Assembly: GCF_016522075.1 (NCBI RefSeq) | Contig: NZ_JAEHFW010000001.1 | Span: 186,001 to 250,000, forward strand | DNA: 64,000 nt | DNA from: Mucilaginibacter segetis | GTDB taxonomy: Bacteria; Bacteroidota; Bacteroidia; Sphingobacteriales; Sphingobacteriaceae | Reading direction: 5' to 3' | Position numbers and translations under genes: made by a program | Notes under the pieces: model-generated | The model's database searches: none | What the model saw: only the letters and a program-made list of their open reading frames with translations | What the model was told of the DNA's origin: nothing | Part shown: in pieces, positions 18,286 through 27,355 of the stretch | Position numbering within the stretch: position 1 is the stretch's first letter | How the letters are laid out: every line of letters begins with the position of its first letter

Positions 18286-19602
18286 ATGTCAACAGTAGAA
18301 ACTGCATACGTTAAGAACAAAGTGAAAGACATTTCACTGGCCGCCTGGGGCCGCAAGGAAATTGAACTGGCCGAGGCCGAGATGCCCGGTTTAATGGCGC
18401 TGCGTAAAGAGTACGGCCCTTCAAAAATATTAAAGGGTGCCCGTATTGCAGGTTGCTTACACATGACTATCCAAACAGCGGTTTTAATAGAAACTTTGAT
18501 AGAACTGGGTGCTGAAGTTACCTGGTCATCATGTAATATATTCTCTACACAGGATCACGCCGCAGCAGCAATTGCAGATGCAGGCATATCGGTGTACGCC
18601 TGGAAAGGCATGAACGAAAAGGAATTTGACTGGTGTATTGAACAAACCTTATTTTTTGGCGAAGACCGCAAACCATTGAACATGATTTTAGACGATGGCG
18701 GCGATTTGACCAATATGGTTTTTGATAAATACCCTGAACTGATTGCCGGCATTAATGGTTTATCAGAAGAAACCACCACCGGTGTACATCGCTTATATGA
18801 GCGTATGAAAGCCGGAACATTACCAATGCCTGCCATTAACGTTAACGACTCAGTTACCAAATCGAAATTTGATAATAAATATGGCTGCCGCGAATCGTTA
18901 GTGGATGCTATCCGTCGTGCTACTGATGTAATGATGGCCGGTAAGGTAGCCGTTGTTTGCGGTTATGGTGATGTGGGTAAAGGTTCTGCCGATAGCTTAC
19001 GTAACGCGGGTGTTCGTGTTATTGTAACCGAGATCGATCCGATTTGTGCTTTACAGGCCGCTATGGAAGGTTTCGAAGTTAAAAAGTTAACTACCGCTAT
19101 TAAAGAAGCTGATATTGTGGTTACCGCAACTGGTAATAAAAATATAGTGCGTGAGCAACACTTCCGTGCGTTAAAGGATAAGGCCATAGTTTGTAACATC
19201 GGCCACTTTGATAACGAGATTGACATGGCCTGGTTAAACGGTGCCTACGGTAGCACTAAAAATGAGATTAAACCACAGGTTGATAAATACACCGTTGACG
19301 GTAAGGATATTATCATTTTAGCCGAGGGCCGTTTGGTTAACTTAGGTTGCGCTACAGGCCACCCAAGCTTTGTAATGAGTAACTCATTCACCAACCAAAC
19401 CTTAGCTCAAATTGAGCTTTGGACCAATGACGATGCTTACGAAAATAAAGTGTATACACTACCTAAACACCTGGATGAAAAAGTTGCCCGTTTACATTTG
19501 GAAAAAATTGGTGTTGAACTGGAAGTTTTAGATCAGGATCAGGCGGAGTATATCGGCGTAACTGTTGAAGGGCCGTTTAAGCCTGAATACTACCGTTATT
19601 AA
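18286..19602 (+). CDS. ahcY: adenosylhomocysteinase
   Basis: 438 residues. It hydrolyses S-adenosylhomocysteine to adenosine and homocysteine, relieving product inhibition of methyltransferases. Family motifs are plain: A-G-C-L-H-M-T near the N-terminus, [14 protein letters not shown], the NAD-binding [35 protein letters not shown], and the terminal K-P-x-x-Y-R-Y that reaches into the partner subunit. The length equals that of typical bacterial enzymes. It is transcribed alone, with a likely -7 element at 18262 and a hairpin at 19642-19671. Confidence 0.97.
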   Translation: MSTVETAYVKNKVKDISLAAWGRKEIELAEAEMPGLMALRKEYGPSKILKGARIAGCLHMTIQTAVLIETLIELGAEVTWSSCNIFSTQDHAAAAIADAGISVYAWKGMNEKEFDWCIEQTLFFGEDRKPLNMILDDGGDLTNMVFDKYPELIAGINGLSEETTTGVHRLYERMKAGTLPMPAINVNDSVTKSKFDNKYGCRESLVDAIRRATDVMMAGKVAVVCGYGDVGKGSADSLRNAGVRVIVTEIDPICALQAAMEGFEVKKLTTAIKEADIVVTATGNKNIVREQHFRALKDKAIVCNIGHFDNEIDMAWLNGAYGSTKNEIKPQVDKYTVDGKDIIILAEGRLVNLGCATGHPSFVMSNSFTNQTLAQIELWTNDDAYENKVYTLPKHLDEKVARLHLEKIGVELEVLDQDQAEYIGVTVEGPFKPEYYRY

Positions 19603-19641
19603 GGGATTAAAGACTTTTTAGAGTCAGGAATCAGGATGAAT

Positions 19642-19671
19642 AAAGGGATGTGGTTTGAGCCATGTCCCTTT
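19642..19671 (+). terminator. terminator after ahcY
   Basis: Stem AAAGGGA (19642-19648) with TCCCTTT (19665-19671), extended by wobble pairs towards the loop. It lies 40 bases after the ahcY stop and before the convergent gene stop at 19689. Confidence 0.6.
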
Positions 19672-19688
19672 GTTGTATAATCACTATC

Positions 19689-20090
19689 TTACAGCAACTC
19701 ATACGATTCCCTTATCCAGCTAAATAATTGGGGACGCAGTTCGCTTACATCACTTAAACGGATATTGTGCTGAAAACGTCCTGCCGTAGCTATGCTTTTA
19801 TGTATAACAGGGTTTTCTATTTTTTGCGCGGAGTAAAACTTCAGGTCGAGCACTTTTTGCATCGGGCGGATAACAAAAAACGTTTGCCGGTGTACAAACG
19901 TGATACAATTAGGGGTAGTGCCCACCAGCACCTCGGGCCAGTCGGCAACCTCGGCCAGTAATTTATCAAACAATAAAATTAGTTCAGCAGATTTGCCTTT
20001 AAACAGATCATCCAAACTTATTTTGGCACAGTAATGCCTTTGACTCTCGCTGATCAGTTCCCGTTCGCATTTAGGGCATGTCCAGGACAT
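19689..20090 (-). CDS. DUF5655-like protein with N-terminal zinc ribbon
   Basis: 133 residues. The N-terminus reads M-S-W-T-C-P-K-C-E-R, then S-x-x-H-Y-C, a compact C-x2-C...H-x-C zinc-binding arrangement. The remaining ~100 residues resemble the DUF5655 domain: a helix with L-x-x-L-F-D-K-L-L, then T-P-N-C-I-T-F-V-H-R-Q-T-F-F-V-I-R-P, then a long basic-to-acidic C-terminal segment. The role of DUF5655 is unknown; it occurs in small cytoplasmic proteins with a beta-rich core. It is convergent with ahcY and transcribed alone. Confidence 0.65.
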   Translation of the reverse strand: MSWTCPKCERELISESQRHYCAKISLDDLFKGKSAELILLFDKLLAEVADWPEVLVGTTPNCITFVHRQTFFVIRPMQKVLDLKFYSAQKIENPVIHKSIATAGRFQHNIRLSDVSELRPQLFSWIRESYELL

Positions 20091-20159
20091 AGTTGTTTAT
20101 TGTACTATAAAAATAAATGATCTGACATTACTGTGCAATTATTATACCTGCCATTATAT

Positions 20160-23100
20160 TTAGCGTAATAAGGTTAAATGCCCCGAAATAATGCTGCATT
20201 TTTTAATATTGATAATATAATAATACACCCCTGCGGGTAATGGTTTGCCGTATAGCGTTCCGTCGAAAGGGGTGGCATATCCTTTAGATTGAAATACCAA
20301 TTGCCCGTTATGATTGTATATGCTTACTGTTCCGGTGCTGTAGTTTTCAAATCCTTTTATCATCCAGTAATCGTTTACACCATCGCCGTTAGGAGTAAAG
20401 GTGTTGGTGATATTGTTAACAAAAGCACCTACTGATACCTTCACTTCGGTTCTTGCACTTTCGCAGCTCCCGTAAGTTAGCGTTACATAATAACGGCGGC
20501 TATCTGTCACGTTAATATTAAAGGTGCCGCCGCGAACTTCAGCAATTGGTTGTGTGCTGGTTTCGGTATCATACAAACGGTATAACGCTGTTGGGTACGG
20601 ATCGTTCACCTTAATCATTGCTTCACCTTTATTGCACAGGTCGATGTCATTAACTGAAGGAGTTGGCGGGACAAGATGAATATCTTCGATAATGTATTTT
20701 AGCTCCGCCAGATCGCAGCCGCCGTCAGTAATGCGCAATAGATACTTACCGGGAGATAAATTGTCGATATAGGGTTGCGAACCGATAGTGTTTCCGGCCT
20801 CATCTAACCACTGGTAAGTATAGGTTAACGAACCTCCCGTAACGGTAGTTGCCGATACGCTTCCGGTGCCTATGCCACATTCTATATTGGCAGCAATACC
20901 CGGTTGTACCACTTTAAATTCCGGGTACGCTTCTATGGTGTAATCCTGATAGAAATTTTCGCAGCCATATTGGTCGGTCAGGAATAATTTATAGGTACCG
21001 GCAGGTAAAAATTGCACGGTTTTATCAAAGCCTACGGTTATACCCGAAGTATTAACCCAACGGTAGGCAGCAGGCTGCGAAGGCGCATTATCGGTATTAA
21101 GGGTAATGGTACCGGTACCGAATGCCGCGCATGAAGGCGTTTTGGTGTAAGCAAATACAGGAAAACTAATGGGTGGCAGTAATTCTATGGTAAAAGTATA
21201 AGTCCGGCTGCAGGAAGCACTGCTGATGGTAAGTTGGTAATTCCCTGCCGATACCTCTTTGAGATCGAGGGAGGTACTTATGATGGTGTTACTTCCGTCA
21301 TCCCTCCTCCACGCAAAACTGGTGGCCCCTGTAGCCTTTAATCCGGTAATAGATCCGTTATCACCACCGCAGGTAGCCGACTGTACATTAATAGTTGAAT
21401 TATCTAATGATAATACCCCATTAACGCTATTTATAGTGATGGTAGTAGTTGATATGGGTACGCACAGCCCGCCACTCACCGTCAATATGTACTTACCCGG
21501 CGGTGCACCTGTAAGATCGACATTAGTGCCAACCTGTATGTTTTGCTCGTTTGTCCAGCTATAAGTTAAATTACTGCCATTAACCTGTATGTTTTTTATA
21601 GATCCGTCGAAATTGTAGCAAGTAGCATCTTGTACAATCATGTTATCGGTATTGATGGCTACATCATTTACAGCGGGAATTTCTATCGCAGTTGAAAATA
21701 CCGGACTGCACTGGCTGTCATCAATAACCTTTAGGGTGTAAATGCCTGGCGGCTGATCGGTAAGATCGGCAGTAGTGGCCACCTCTTGCTGCTGCTGATT
21801 TTGCCAGCTGTATTTTACATTGGTACCTGATACGATGATGCCGGTAATAGCTCCCTTGCTTTCGTAACATTTGGAAGAGGTAATTATTTGATTGGACTGA
21901 TCAAGAGAAGGGCCGGTGTTGTTGTTAATAATTACCGGGCCATATTTGCTTTCGCAACCGTCTGCTGTTATTGCATAAAAGGTATATTCTCCCGCAGCGA
22001 GGTTTTCAATATCAAGTGTATGGCTAACCAGTTTATTGTCTTTATCATACCAGTTGTATGTAAGGGTTTTATGATCTGTTGTGTAAGCATACAACCCTTT
22101 AATTGCACCGTCTTGTTTGTCACATGAGGTGTTGTAGGTTGTCATGAAAGCATCAATTATTTGGGGTTTTAGGTCTTCTATGGTAATATAGTCCGATTCT
22201 ACAGTACAATACTTTCCTGCAATTAACTTATACCTTCCGGGCGGGGCATTTACCAATTGCAACTCCGTTGACATAACTTTCCCTTTATCATCAACCCATT
22301 TAAAAGTGTCTGTATTTTTGACAGTAACGCCGGTTATCATTCCGCTTTGTCCGCAATCAGCGTTGGTTACCTGTAATTTTGAAATATTAATTTCAGGCTT
22401 TGTAAAATTTGATGATATATTGCCTGCATGTGCATTTGCCAGAATGCTACCTGTAGGAGCTGTGCTAAAAGTATATTTCCAATTGCCCGCTGCATCGGCA
22501 GTAGTTGATCCTATATAAGTTTGAGGGGAACAATTTACACAATCATCACTTGTAAAAACATCAACTAATGCATTTGCACTGGTAGTGCCAGATATGTATT
22601 CGCCTGTATTTGCTGTTATTGAAATTTGCGGTAATGTAAGATTGTTTATATATTCTTTATAGTTGATGCACTTAAAGGAGTTTCTTATGAGCTTTATATT
22701 GGGGGTGTTATTTGCAACTACGCCAACGTCTGAATAAGCAAAAATATTACCTGATGCCGGGTTAACGTCGCCAATTGTTACTGTTGCTGCAACCTGATCA
22801 AGTCTTATCCCTGTTCCTTCGCCCGGATGTGCTTTTTTTAAATTTAACGGTAATGTGGCAGACCGGTCTGTGCCAAACCAATTATGGTTAATGGTAAGGT
22901 TACCGCCAAAGCTTGCAAAAGCCATACCTCCTAATCCTTCGCCATAGTGTGAAATTAAATTGTCAGAAACGGTTATATCTACATTTTGCGGCTGTGGTTT
23001 AAAGCTATCAGCAAAAATCGATAAATATGTGCCGCTGCCGGAGTGCCAGGTAGAAACCCCATCAACACCTACCGCAAAGTTATTATACTTAATGTTAACG

Positions 23101-23831
23101 ATGCTGGCTGTGCTTGCGGATGACAGCGTAATATATAAACCCGAAAAAGAAGTATTGCCCGCATTTTCGTCGCCAATGGTAACATTTATTACATCATCTA
23201 ATGTTATGAAACCACTGCAAACAGGATCTAACGTAGAACTTACAGGGTTTAATCCGAAAATATTATTGGCTATATAAATATCCTGATCTGAAGTTAGTAA
23301 AATGGCATTATATTTATACCCATTTATCACATTTCCTTTGTTTTGGCTGCCAAATACAATGTTTTGGGAGTTTTTAATGTTTATAGCAGTTTTTTCCGCG
23401 CCATCCGGATCAGAAATGCAGGGATTAGAAGTGTCCCACAAAAATAAACCGTAAAATTCTATCTGGTCAATATTATCACCTGCAAACACAGTAAGCGCAT
23501 TTGTGCTTCTGAAAGTTTTTATAGTTATTTTAGCATTGCTTATCCCTATTTTATTGCCGGGTTGTGTGCTGCCATCAATAACCAGGTTAGAAGAAAGTTT
23601 TGGAAGATCAGTTAATATAACAATAGTCCTGCCCGTTTCACTCACATCGGGCAGGTTAAATTTTATAAAATCTTTCTCAGCAGTGCCGTTAGCAGCTGCT
23701 AAAGTTAAAGCCTCGCGTAAAGTGCCCGGGCCGCTGTCGGCATTGCTGGTTACCACAAAATCTTCAGCACATATACGAAAAGACAGCAAAGAAAGAAGAA
23801 AAAAAAAGAATAAGGTTAATCTGCCGGTCAT
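20160..23831 (-). CDS. giant gliding-motility-type surface protein (beta-helix, repeats, T9SS C-terminal domain)
   Basis: 1223 residues from the ATG at 23831, which places the Sec signal peptide (L-F-F-F-F-L-L-S-L-L, then A-E) at the N-terminus. Residues ~25-400 look like a CSLREA-type right-handed beta-helix (S-N-A-D-S-G-P-G-T-L-R-E-A-L; I-D-G-S-T-Q-P-G). From ~490 come seven repeats of ~70-90 residues built on C-x(3-6)-G-x-I-x-G, a Trp, then D-L/I-x-x-x-P-x-G-x-Y-x-L. An Ig-like unit precedes the final ~85 residues, [13 protein letters not shown]...G-V-Y-Y-Y-I-I, the gliding-motility-associated (type B) signal for type IX secretion. It is probably a cell-surface adhesin. The gene 1.3 kb further right encodes a related protein. 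Confidence 0.88.
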   Translation of the reverse strand: MTGRLTLFFFFLLSLLSFRICAEDFVVTSNADSGPGTLREALTLAAANGTAEKDFIKFNLPDVSETGRTIVILTDLPKLSSNLVIDGSTQPGNKIGISNAKITIKTFRSTNALTVFAGDNIDQIEFYGLFLWDTSNPCISDPDGAEKTAINIKNSQNIVFGSQNKGNVINGYKYNAILLTSDQDIYIANNIFGLNPVSSTLDPVCSGFITLDDVINVTIGDENAGNTSFSGLYITLSSASTASIVNIKYNNFAVGVDGVSTWHSGSGTYLSIFADSFKPQPQNVDITVSDNLISHYGEGLGGMAFASFGGNLTINHNWFGTDRSATLPLNLKKAHPGEGTGIRLDQVAATVTIGDVNPASGNIFAYSDVGVVANNTPNIKLIRNSFKCINYKEYINNLTLPQISITANTGEYISGTTSANALVDVFTSDDCVNCSPQTYIGSTTADAAGNWKYTFSTAPTGSILANAHAGNISSNFTKPEINISKLQVTNADCGQSGMITGVTVKNTDTFKWVDDKGKVMSTELQLVNAPPGRYKLIAGKYCTVESDYITIEDLKPQIIDAFMTTYNTSCDKQDGAIKGLYAYTTDHKTLTYNWYDKDNKLVSHTLDIENLAAGEYTFYAITADGCESKYGPVIINNNTGPSLDQSNQIITSSKCYESKGAITGIIVSGTNVKYSWQNQQQQEVATTADLTDQPPGIYTLKVIDDSQCSPVFSTAIEIPAVNDVAINTDNMIVQDATCYNFDGSIKNIQVNGSNLTYSWTNEQNIQVGTNVDLTGAPPGKYILTVSGGLCVPISTTTITINSVNGVLSLDNSTINVQSATCGGDNGSITGLKATGATSFAWRRDDGSNTIISTSLDLKEVSAGNYQLTISSASCSRTYTFTIELLPPISFPVFAYTKTPSCAAFGTGTITLNTDNAPSQPAAYRWVNTSGITVGFDKTVQFLPAGTYKLFLTDQYGCENFYQDYTIEAYPEFKVVQPGIAANIECGIGTGSVSATTVTGGSLTYTYQWLDEAGNTIGSQPYIDNLSPGKYLLRITDGGCDLAELKYIIEDIHLVPPTPSVNDIDLCNKGEAMIKVNDPYPTALYRLYDTETSTQPIAEVRGGTFNINVTDSRRYYVTLTYGSCESARTEVKVSVGAFVNNITNTFTPNGDGVNDYWMIKGFENYSTGTVSIYNHNGQLVFQSKGYATPFDGTLYGKPLPAGVYYYIINIKKCSIISGHLTLLR

Positions 23832-24027
23832 CGTAAAAATTGCAGTAGCCAAAATACAAAACCATTGCTGCAATTAGCAAAAGGATGTGGTAATTAATTT
23901 AAAATAAGTTTAAAATACACAATGCTTGGCATGGTAGATGTGGTTATATAGCTAAACAAATTCTTTAATAAATAAGGATAGGCGGAAAGCCTTAAACAGA
24001 GTAGAAATTAAACTTAAAACAGAGAAG

Positions 24028-24243
24028 ATGAGATCCGAAAAAATCAGTGCAGGAGATTTTAAAGAAGACAACAACGAAACATCAGTAGCAAACTCTGCTC
24101 ATGCCAGCGGTTTAGGTGGCGCTTTGGCAGTTGAAAATTTATTTAGTCAGGCTAAATTTAATAATCTTTACAAAAAGTCAAATATTACAGGTAAAAGTAT
24201 GCCCAACAAACTTGCGCAAATAAGTAGCAGTATATTTAACTGA
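24028..24243 (+). CDS. small protein of unknown function
   Basis: 71 residues with balanced composition and no signal peptide. Its most notable feature is a small-residue stretch A-N-S-A-H-A-S-G-L-G-G-A-L-A near the middle, followed by V-E-N-L-F and a basic, Ser/Lys-rich C-terminal part. It resembles a precursor peptide with a Gly-Gly site, but I recognise no family and no maturation enzyme or exporter lies nearby. It sits alone between two divergent-side surface-protein genes, with a 154-base leader and the structured hairpin at 24261-24304 after it. It could be a real small gene or a chance frame; the natural residue composition favours a gene. Confidence 0.4.
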   Translation: MRSEKISAGDFKEDNNETSVANSAHASGLGGALAVENLFSQAKFNNLYKKSNITGKSMPNKLAQISSSIFN

Positions 24244-24260
24244 TACTTTAAAAAGCAAAA

Positions 24261-24304
24261 AAGCGGTCTGTAAAAAACAGTCTTTCTTTATAAAAGTTCC
24301 GCTT
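24261..24304 (-). terminator. minus-strand hairpin between the small gene and pdxJ
   Basis: Outer arms AAGCGG (24261-24266) and CCGCTT (24299-24304) with an inner CTGT/ACAG stem. On the minus strand it is followed by a T run. The inner 16 bases (24265-24280) are identical to those of the hairpin at 2432-2458. It could also act as a weak plus-strand terminator for the small gene. Confidence 0.35.
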
Positions 24305-24353
24305 GTTAAAATGGAATAATGATATTTACACTTTTAATATTCCTTTGTAGCTT

Positions 24354-25076
24354 ATGACACGCTTATCCGTAAACATTAATAAAATAGCCACACTGCGTAA
24401 CTCACGAGGTGGCAATAATCCCGATCTGATTCAGGTAGCGAAGGATTGTGAACGTTTTGGGGCGCAGGGTATAACCGTACACCCACGGCCGGACGAGAGG
24501 CATATCAGGTATGATGATGTATTCGAATTAAAAAAAGTTGTTACTACAGAATTTAATATAGAGGGGAATTGCCAGGAGCAAAAATTTATTGATCTGGTAT
24601 TGGCCAATAAACCCGAACAGGTTACTTTGGTTCCGGATGCTTTAGGACAAATAACATCAAATCATGGCTGGGATACCATAACCAACCAGCGTTACCTGCA
24701 CGATATGATAAAGGTTTTTAAAGATGCAGGTATACGGGTATCTATATTTGTTGACCCGGTTATTGAAATGGTAGAGGCCGCTGCCACCACCGGAACCGAC
24801 CGTATTGAGTTATATACCGAAGCTTATGCCACGCATTTTCATCAAGGGAATGAACTGGCAATTGCACCTTACATTAAAGCAGCAGAAACTGCCGCCAAAC
24901 TTGGATTGGGCATTAACGCAGGTCACGATCTTGACTTGCAAAACCTGCAATATTTTGCTCAAAAAATTCCCGCGCTTGCAGAGGTAAGCATTGGCCATGC
25001 CTTAATAAGCGATGCGTTGTATTACGGGCTGGAGAACACTATACAAATGTACCTGCAGCAACTGACTAACGTATAA
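24354..25076 (+). CDS. pdxJ: pyridoxine 5'-phosphate synthase
   Basis: 240 residues, the normal PdxJ length. It condenses 1-deoxy-D-xylulose 5-phosphate with 3-amino-2-oxopropyl phosphate to give pyridoxine 5'-phosphate in the DXP-dependent vitamin B6 route. Motifs: [15 protein letters not shown] at the start (active-site Asn/His region), [25 protein letters not shown], and [10 protein letters not shown]. It is an isolated gene whose last 11 bases overlap the convergent surface-protein gene. The leader is very short, with a TTCCTTTG element only 7 bases before the ATG. Confidence 0.96.
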   Translation: MTRLSVNINKIATLRNSRGGNNPDLIQVAKDCERFGAQGITVHPRPDERHIRYDDVFELKKVVTTEFNIEGNCQEQKFIDLVLANKPEQVTLVPDALGQITSNHGWDTITNQRYLHDMIKVFKDAGIRVSIFVDPVIEMVEAAATTGTDRIELYTEAYATHFHQGNELAIAPYIKAAETAAKLGLGINAGHDLDLQNLQYFAQKIPALAEVSIGHALISDALYYGLENTIQMYLQQLTNV

Positions 25077-27276
25077 TAGTGAGATTTCCCGAAATATTAC
25101 AGGTATCGCTTAGGCTGATAATGTAAAAATAGGAGCCGGCCTCCAGTTTCTCTCCGTTATATGTTCCGTTAAACGGATTAGCATATCCCCTGGATTGAAA
25201 TACCTGCTGTCCGGCTCTGTTAAAAATTTTTATCACTGCTTTAGGATATTCCTCTATATGCTGTATTTGCCAGTAATCGTTTATACCATCCCCATTTGGG
25301 GTGAAGGTATTTGGTATATCTGTAGCAAGTAAGCTTACACTAATCCTTACAGGCGTGCGTGTGCTCTCACATTCTCCGGAAAGCTGGCTTACGTAATAAG
25401 TATGAGTTTTATCTATCTGAATATTAAAAATGCCACCCTTTTGTTCAATCAGCGGTATTACACTATCTTTTGAATAATATAACCGGCATGTGGCATCCTG
25501 TACCAAGCCGGTAACTACTATTCTTCCCAAACCGGTACTGCATACCTGCACGTCAGGAACAACCGGAGCTGAAGGGGCAGGAACTTCATCAACTACATAA
25601 GTTCCATATAATATCTCGCAATAATCATTACTTAAATATAAACGATAAGTGCCCGGACTCAGATTAGTAACATAATCTTCAGTTCCTACAGTTTCATCGT
25701 TACTGTTTACCCACCGGCGGGCTATAACAGTATAATCGCTCATGAGTTTTATAGAGCCACTGTTTTGTCCGGTGCAAGAATTATTCACCGTTACGTCAAA
25801 TGTTTTAAAGTCGGGTGCACGAGGGCCCAGATCATAACTAAATTGCGTATCCGGCCAGTCATATTGGCCATGGCAATAGGTTCCTACGGTTAACGTATAA
25901 ACACCGCCGGGCACGTTGGTGAAATCCGGCGTGTTATTAACTACTTCGCCAAGCTCGTTGCGCCATGTATATATTAGAAAGGGGATATTTTTTATACCTG
26001 TTACCGAACCTTTAGTTGTACAGGTAGCTGGCACAACTATCTGATCTTTTGTATTAAAATCATCCGGATAACCTTTTTTCAAGTTGTCTATAAAAAAACT
26101 GGAACTATAAGTTTCGCCACATCCGCTTTCGTCTGTTACCATTAACCTGTAGGTATTTGCTCCAACGTCCATAAGATCCTTTTCGTGGCTTACTACTTTG
26201 TTAAAGTTATCATACCAGGTATAGGATATCTTACCCACTCCCGCCACGCTAATACCGGTAATGTTAGCGTGTGCATTGCCGCAGAACGGATGTACAATGT
26301 CTACCTTCGATTCATCTATCACTGGCCCGCCAATATTTTTCAGATGAATAGGTCCGTAAGTATATGGGCATGCTTCGCCATCGTATTCAATTTTTAAGGT
26401 ATAGTCTCCGTTGGGAACGTTCGTAAGATCTAATGAGGTTCCCCATTGTTTGTAATTTTTGTCAGTCCAGGTGAATTTCTGTTTAGGGTTGGGGTTTTTT
26501 ATTACAAAACCTTTTATTGACCCATTTTTTTGTCCGCAGGTTTCATCTGTGGTTTTAATATTTGAGGCATCAACCATTATTTGCCCCGTACCGGAAACCG
26601 TATATATAGAAGAGAAAAAAAAGTCGCAGATGTTATCGTCATAAACCTGTAAACGGTATCTGCCGGGGGGGATGTTTAAAAGATCAGCATTGTCATATTG
26701 ATAGCGGTTATTCCTGGTGTCAACATTGGCCCAAATATAAGTTATTGGGGCATCCGAGGTGACTTTTATTCCCGTAATTGAGCCGTTACTATCTTCGCAT
26801 GTTCCTGGAGTTACTTTAACAGCGGTTTCGTCAATAAATGGCCCGGTAGTGTTTTTGATAATAACCGGCCCGAATGTTTTTACTTCGGAATTTCCGGATT
26901 GCGTATAAGTTAGCGTATAATAACCATACGGAATGTTAATAAGATCAATGGAATTTCCAACTACTGTATTGCTTTTATCTCTCCATTCATAAATAAAAGA
27001 GGGATCGCCTTTTAATCCCGTAATGCTACCGTCAGCATTTTTGCAGGTAGACATTTTTATAACCATGTTTGATGCGTCAATATCGGGCAACGCGGCGTAT
27101 TGTCTGACGGGAATAATTTTAGAAAAACCGGATTTGCAGGATGTTTTTAAAATATTTGTAGTTATGATTGATGCATATCCTTTAGCGGATATCAAAACTA
27201 ATAAACCATATATTATAGTTCTTCGCAAAATCAACTTAATTTTTAGCAAATTACAAAATATCCTCTGTAAAACCAT
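25066..27276 (-). CDS. large gliding-motility-type surface protein with six repeats and T9SS C-terminal domain
   Basis: 736 residues from the ATG at 27276, which gives a basic N-terminus and a hydrophobic signal segment ending near G-Y-A-S. Six repeats of ~75-85 residues follow, each opening with C-x(3-5)-G-S-I-T-G-(I/L) and carrying a Trp and the closing N-x-P-x-G-x-Y-x-L pattern. They are clearly related to those of the protein at 20160-23831. The C-terminus is a matching gliding-motility-associated domain ([33 protein letters not shown]). It is likely exported by type IX secretion and surface exposed. It lacks the beta-helix of its larger relative. The gene overlaps pdxJ by 11 bases and is divergent from gcvP. 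Confidence 0.88.
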   Translation of the reverse strand: MVLQRIFCNLLKIKLILRRTIIYGLLVLISAKGYASIITTNILKTSCKSGFSKIIPVRQYAALPDIDASNMVIKMSTCKNADGSITGLKGDPSFIYEWRDKSNTVVGNSIDLINIPYGYYTLTYTQSGNSEVKTFGPVIIKNTTGPFIDETAVKVTPGTCEDSNGSITGIKVTSDAPITYIWANVDTRNNRYQYDNADLLNIPPGRYRLQVYDDNICDFFFSSIYTVSGTGQIMVDASNIKTTDETCGQKNGSIKGFVIKNPNPKQKFTWTDKNYKQWGTSLDLTNVPNGDYTLKIEYDGEACPYTYGPIHLKNIGGPVIDESKVDIVHPFCGNAHANITGISVAGVGKISYTWYDNFNKVVSHEKDLMDVGANTYRLMVTDESGCGETYSSSFFIDNLKKGYPDDFNTKDQIVVPATCTTKGSVTGIKNIPFLIYTWRNELGEVVNNTPDFTNVPGGVYTLTVGTYCHGQYDWPDTQFSYDLGPRAPDFKTFDVTVNNSCTGQNSGSIKLMSDYTVIARRWVNSNDETVGTEDYVTNLSPGTYRLYLSNDYCEILYGTYVVDEVPAPSAPVVPDVQVCSTGLGRIVVTGLVQDATCRLYYSKDSVIPLIEQKGGIFNIQIDKTHTYYVSQLSGECESTRTPVRISVSLLATDIPNTFTPNGDGINDYWQIQHIEEYPKAVIKIFNRAGQQVFQSRGYANPFNGTYNGEKLEAGSYFYIISLSDTCNISGNLTIIR

Positions 27277-27296
27277 TGTCACTATAACATTACTCA

Positions 27297-27327
27297 ATTG
27301 TTATTCGACGGTAATATTGTACCTTTG
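27297..27327 (+). promoter_or_regulatory. putative gcvP promoter
   Basis: TTG at 27298-27300 and TACCTTTG at 27320-27327 match the Bacteroidota -33/-7 elements with 19 bases between them. The element ends 29 bases before the gcvP ATG. It lies in the divergent spacer with the surface-protein gene. Confidence 0.55.
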
Positions 27328-27355
27328 CCGTAAAATTTTAGGGCCACTTATTTAA

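Noticed and set aside
24340..24347. TTCCTTTG seven bases before pdxJ as a promoter of a leaderless transcript
   Set aside because: It has one mismatch to TAnnTTTG and no -33 element, so the evidence is too weak.
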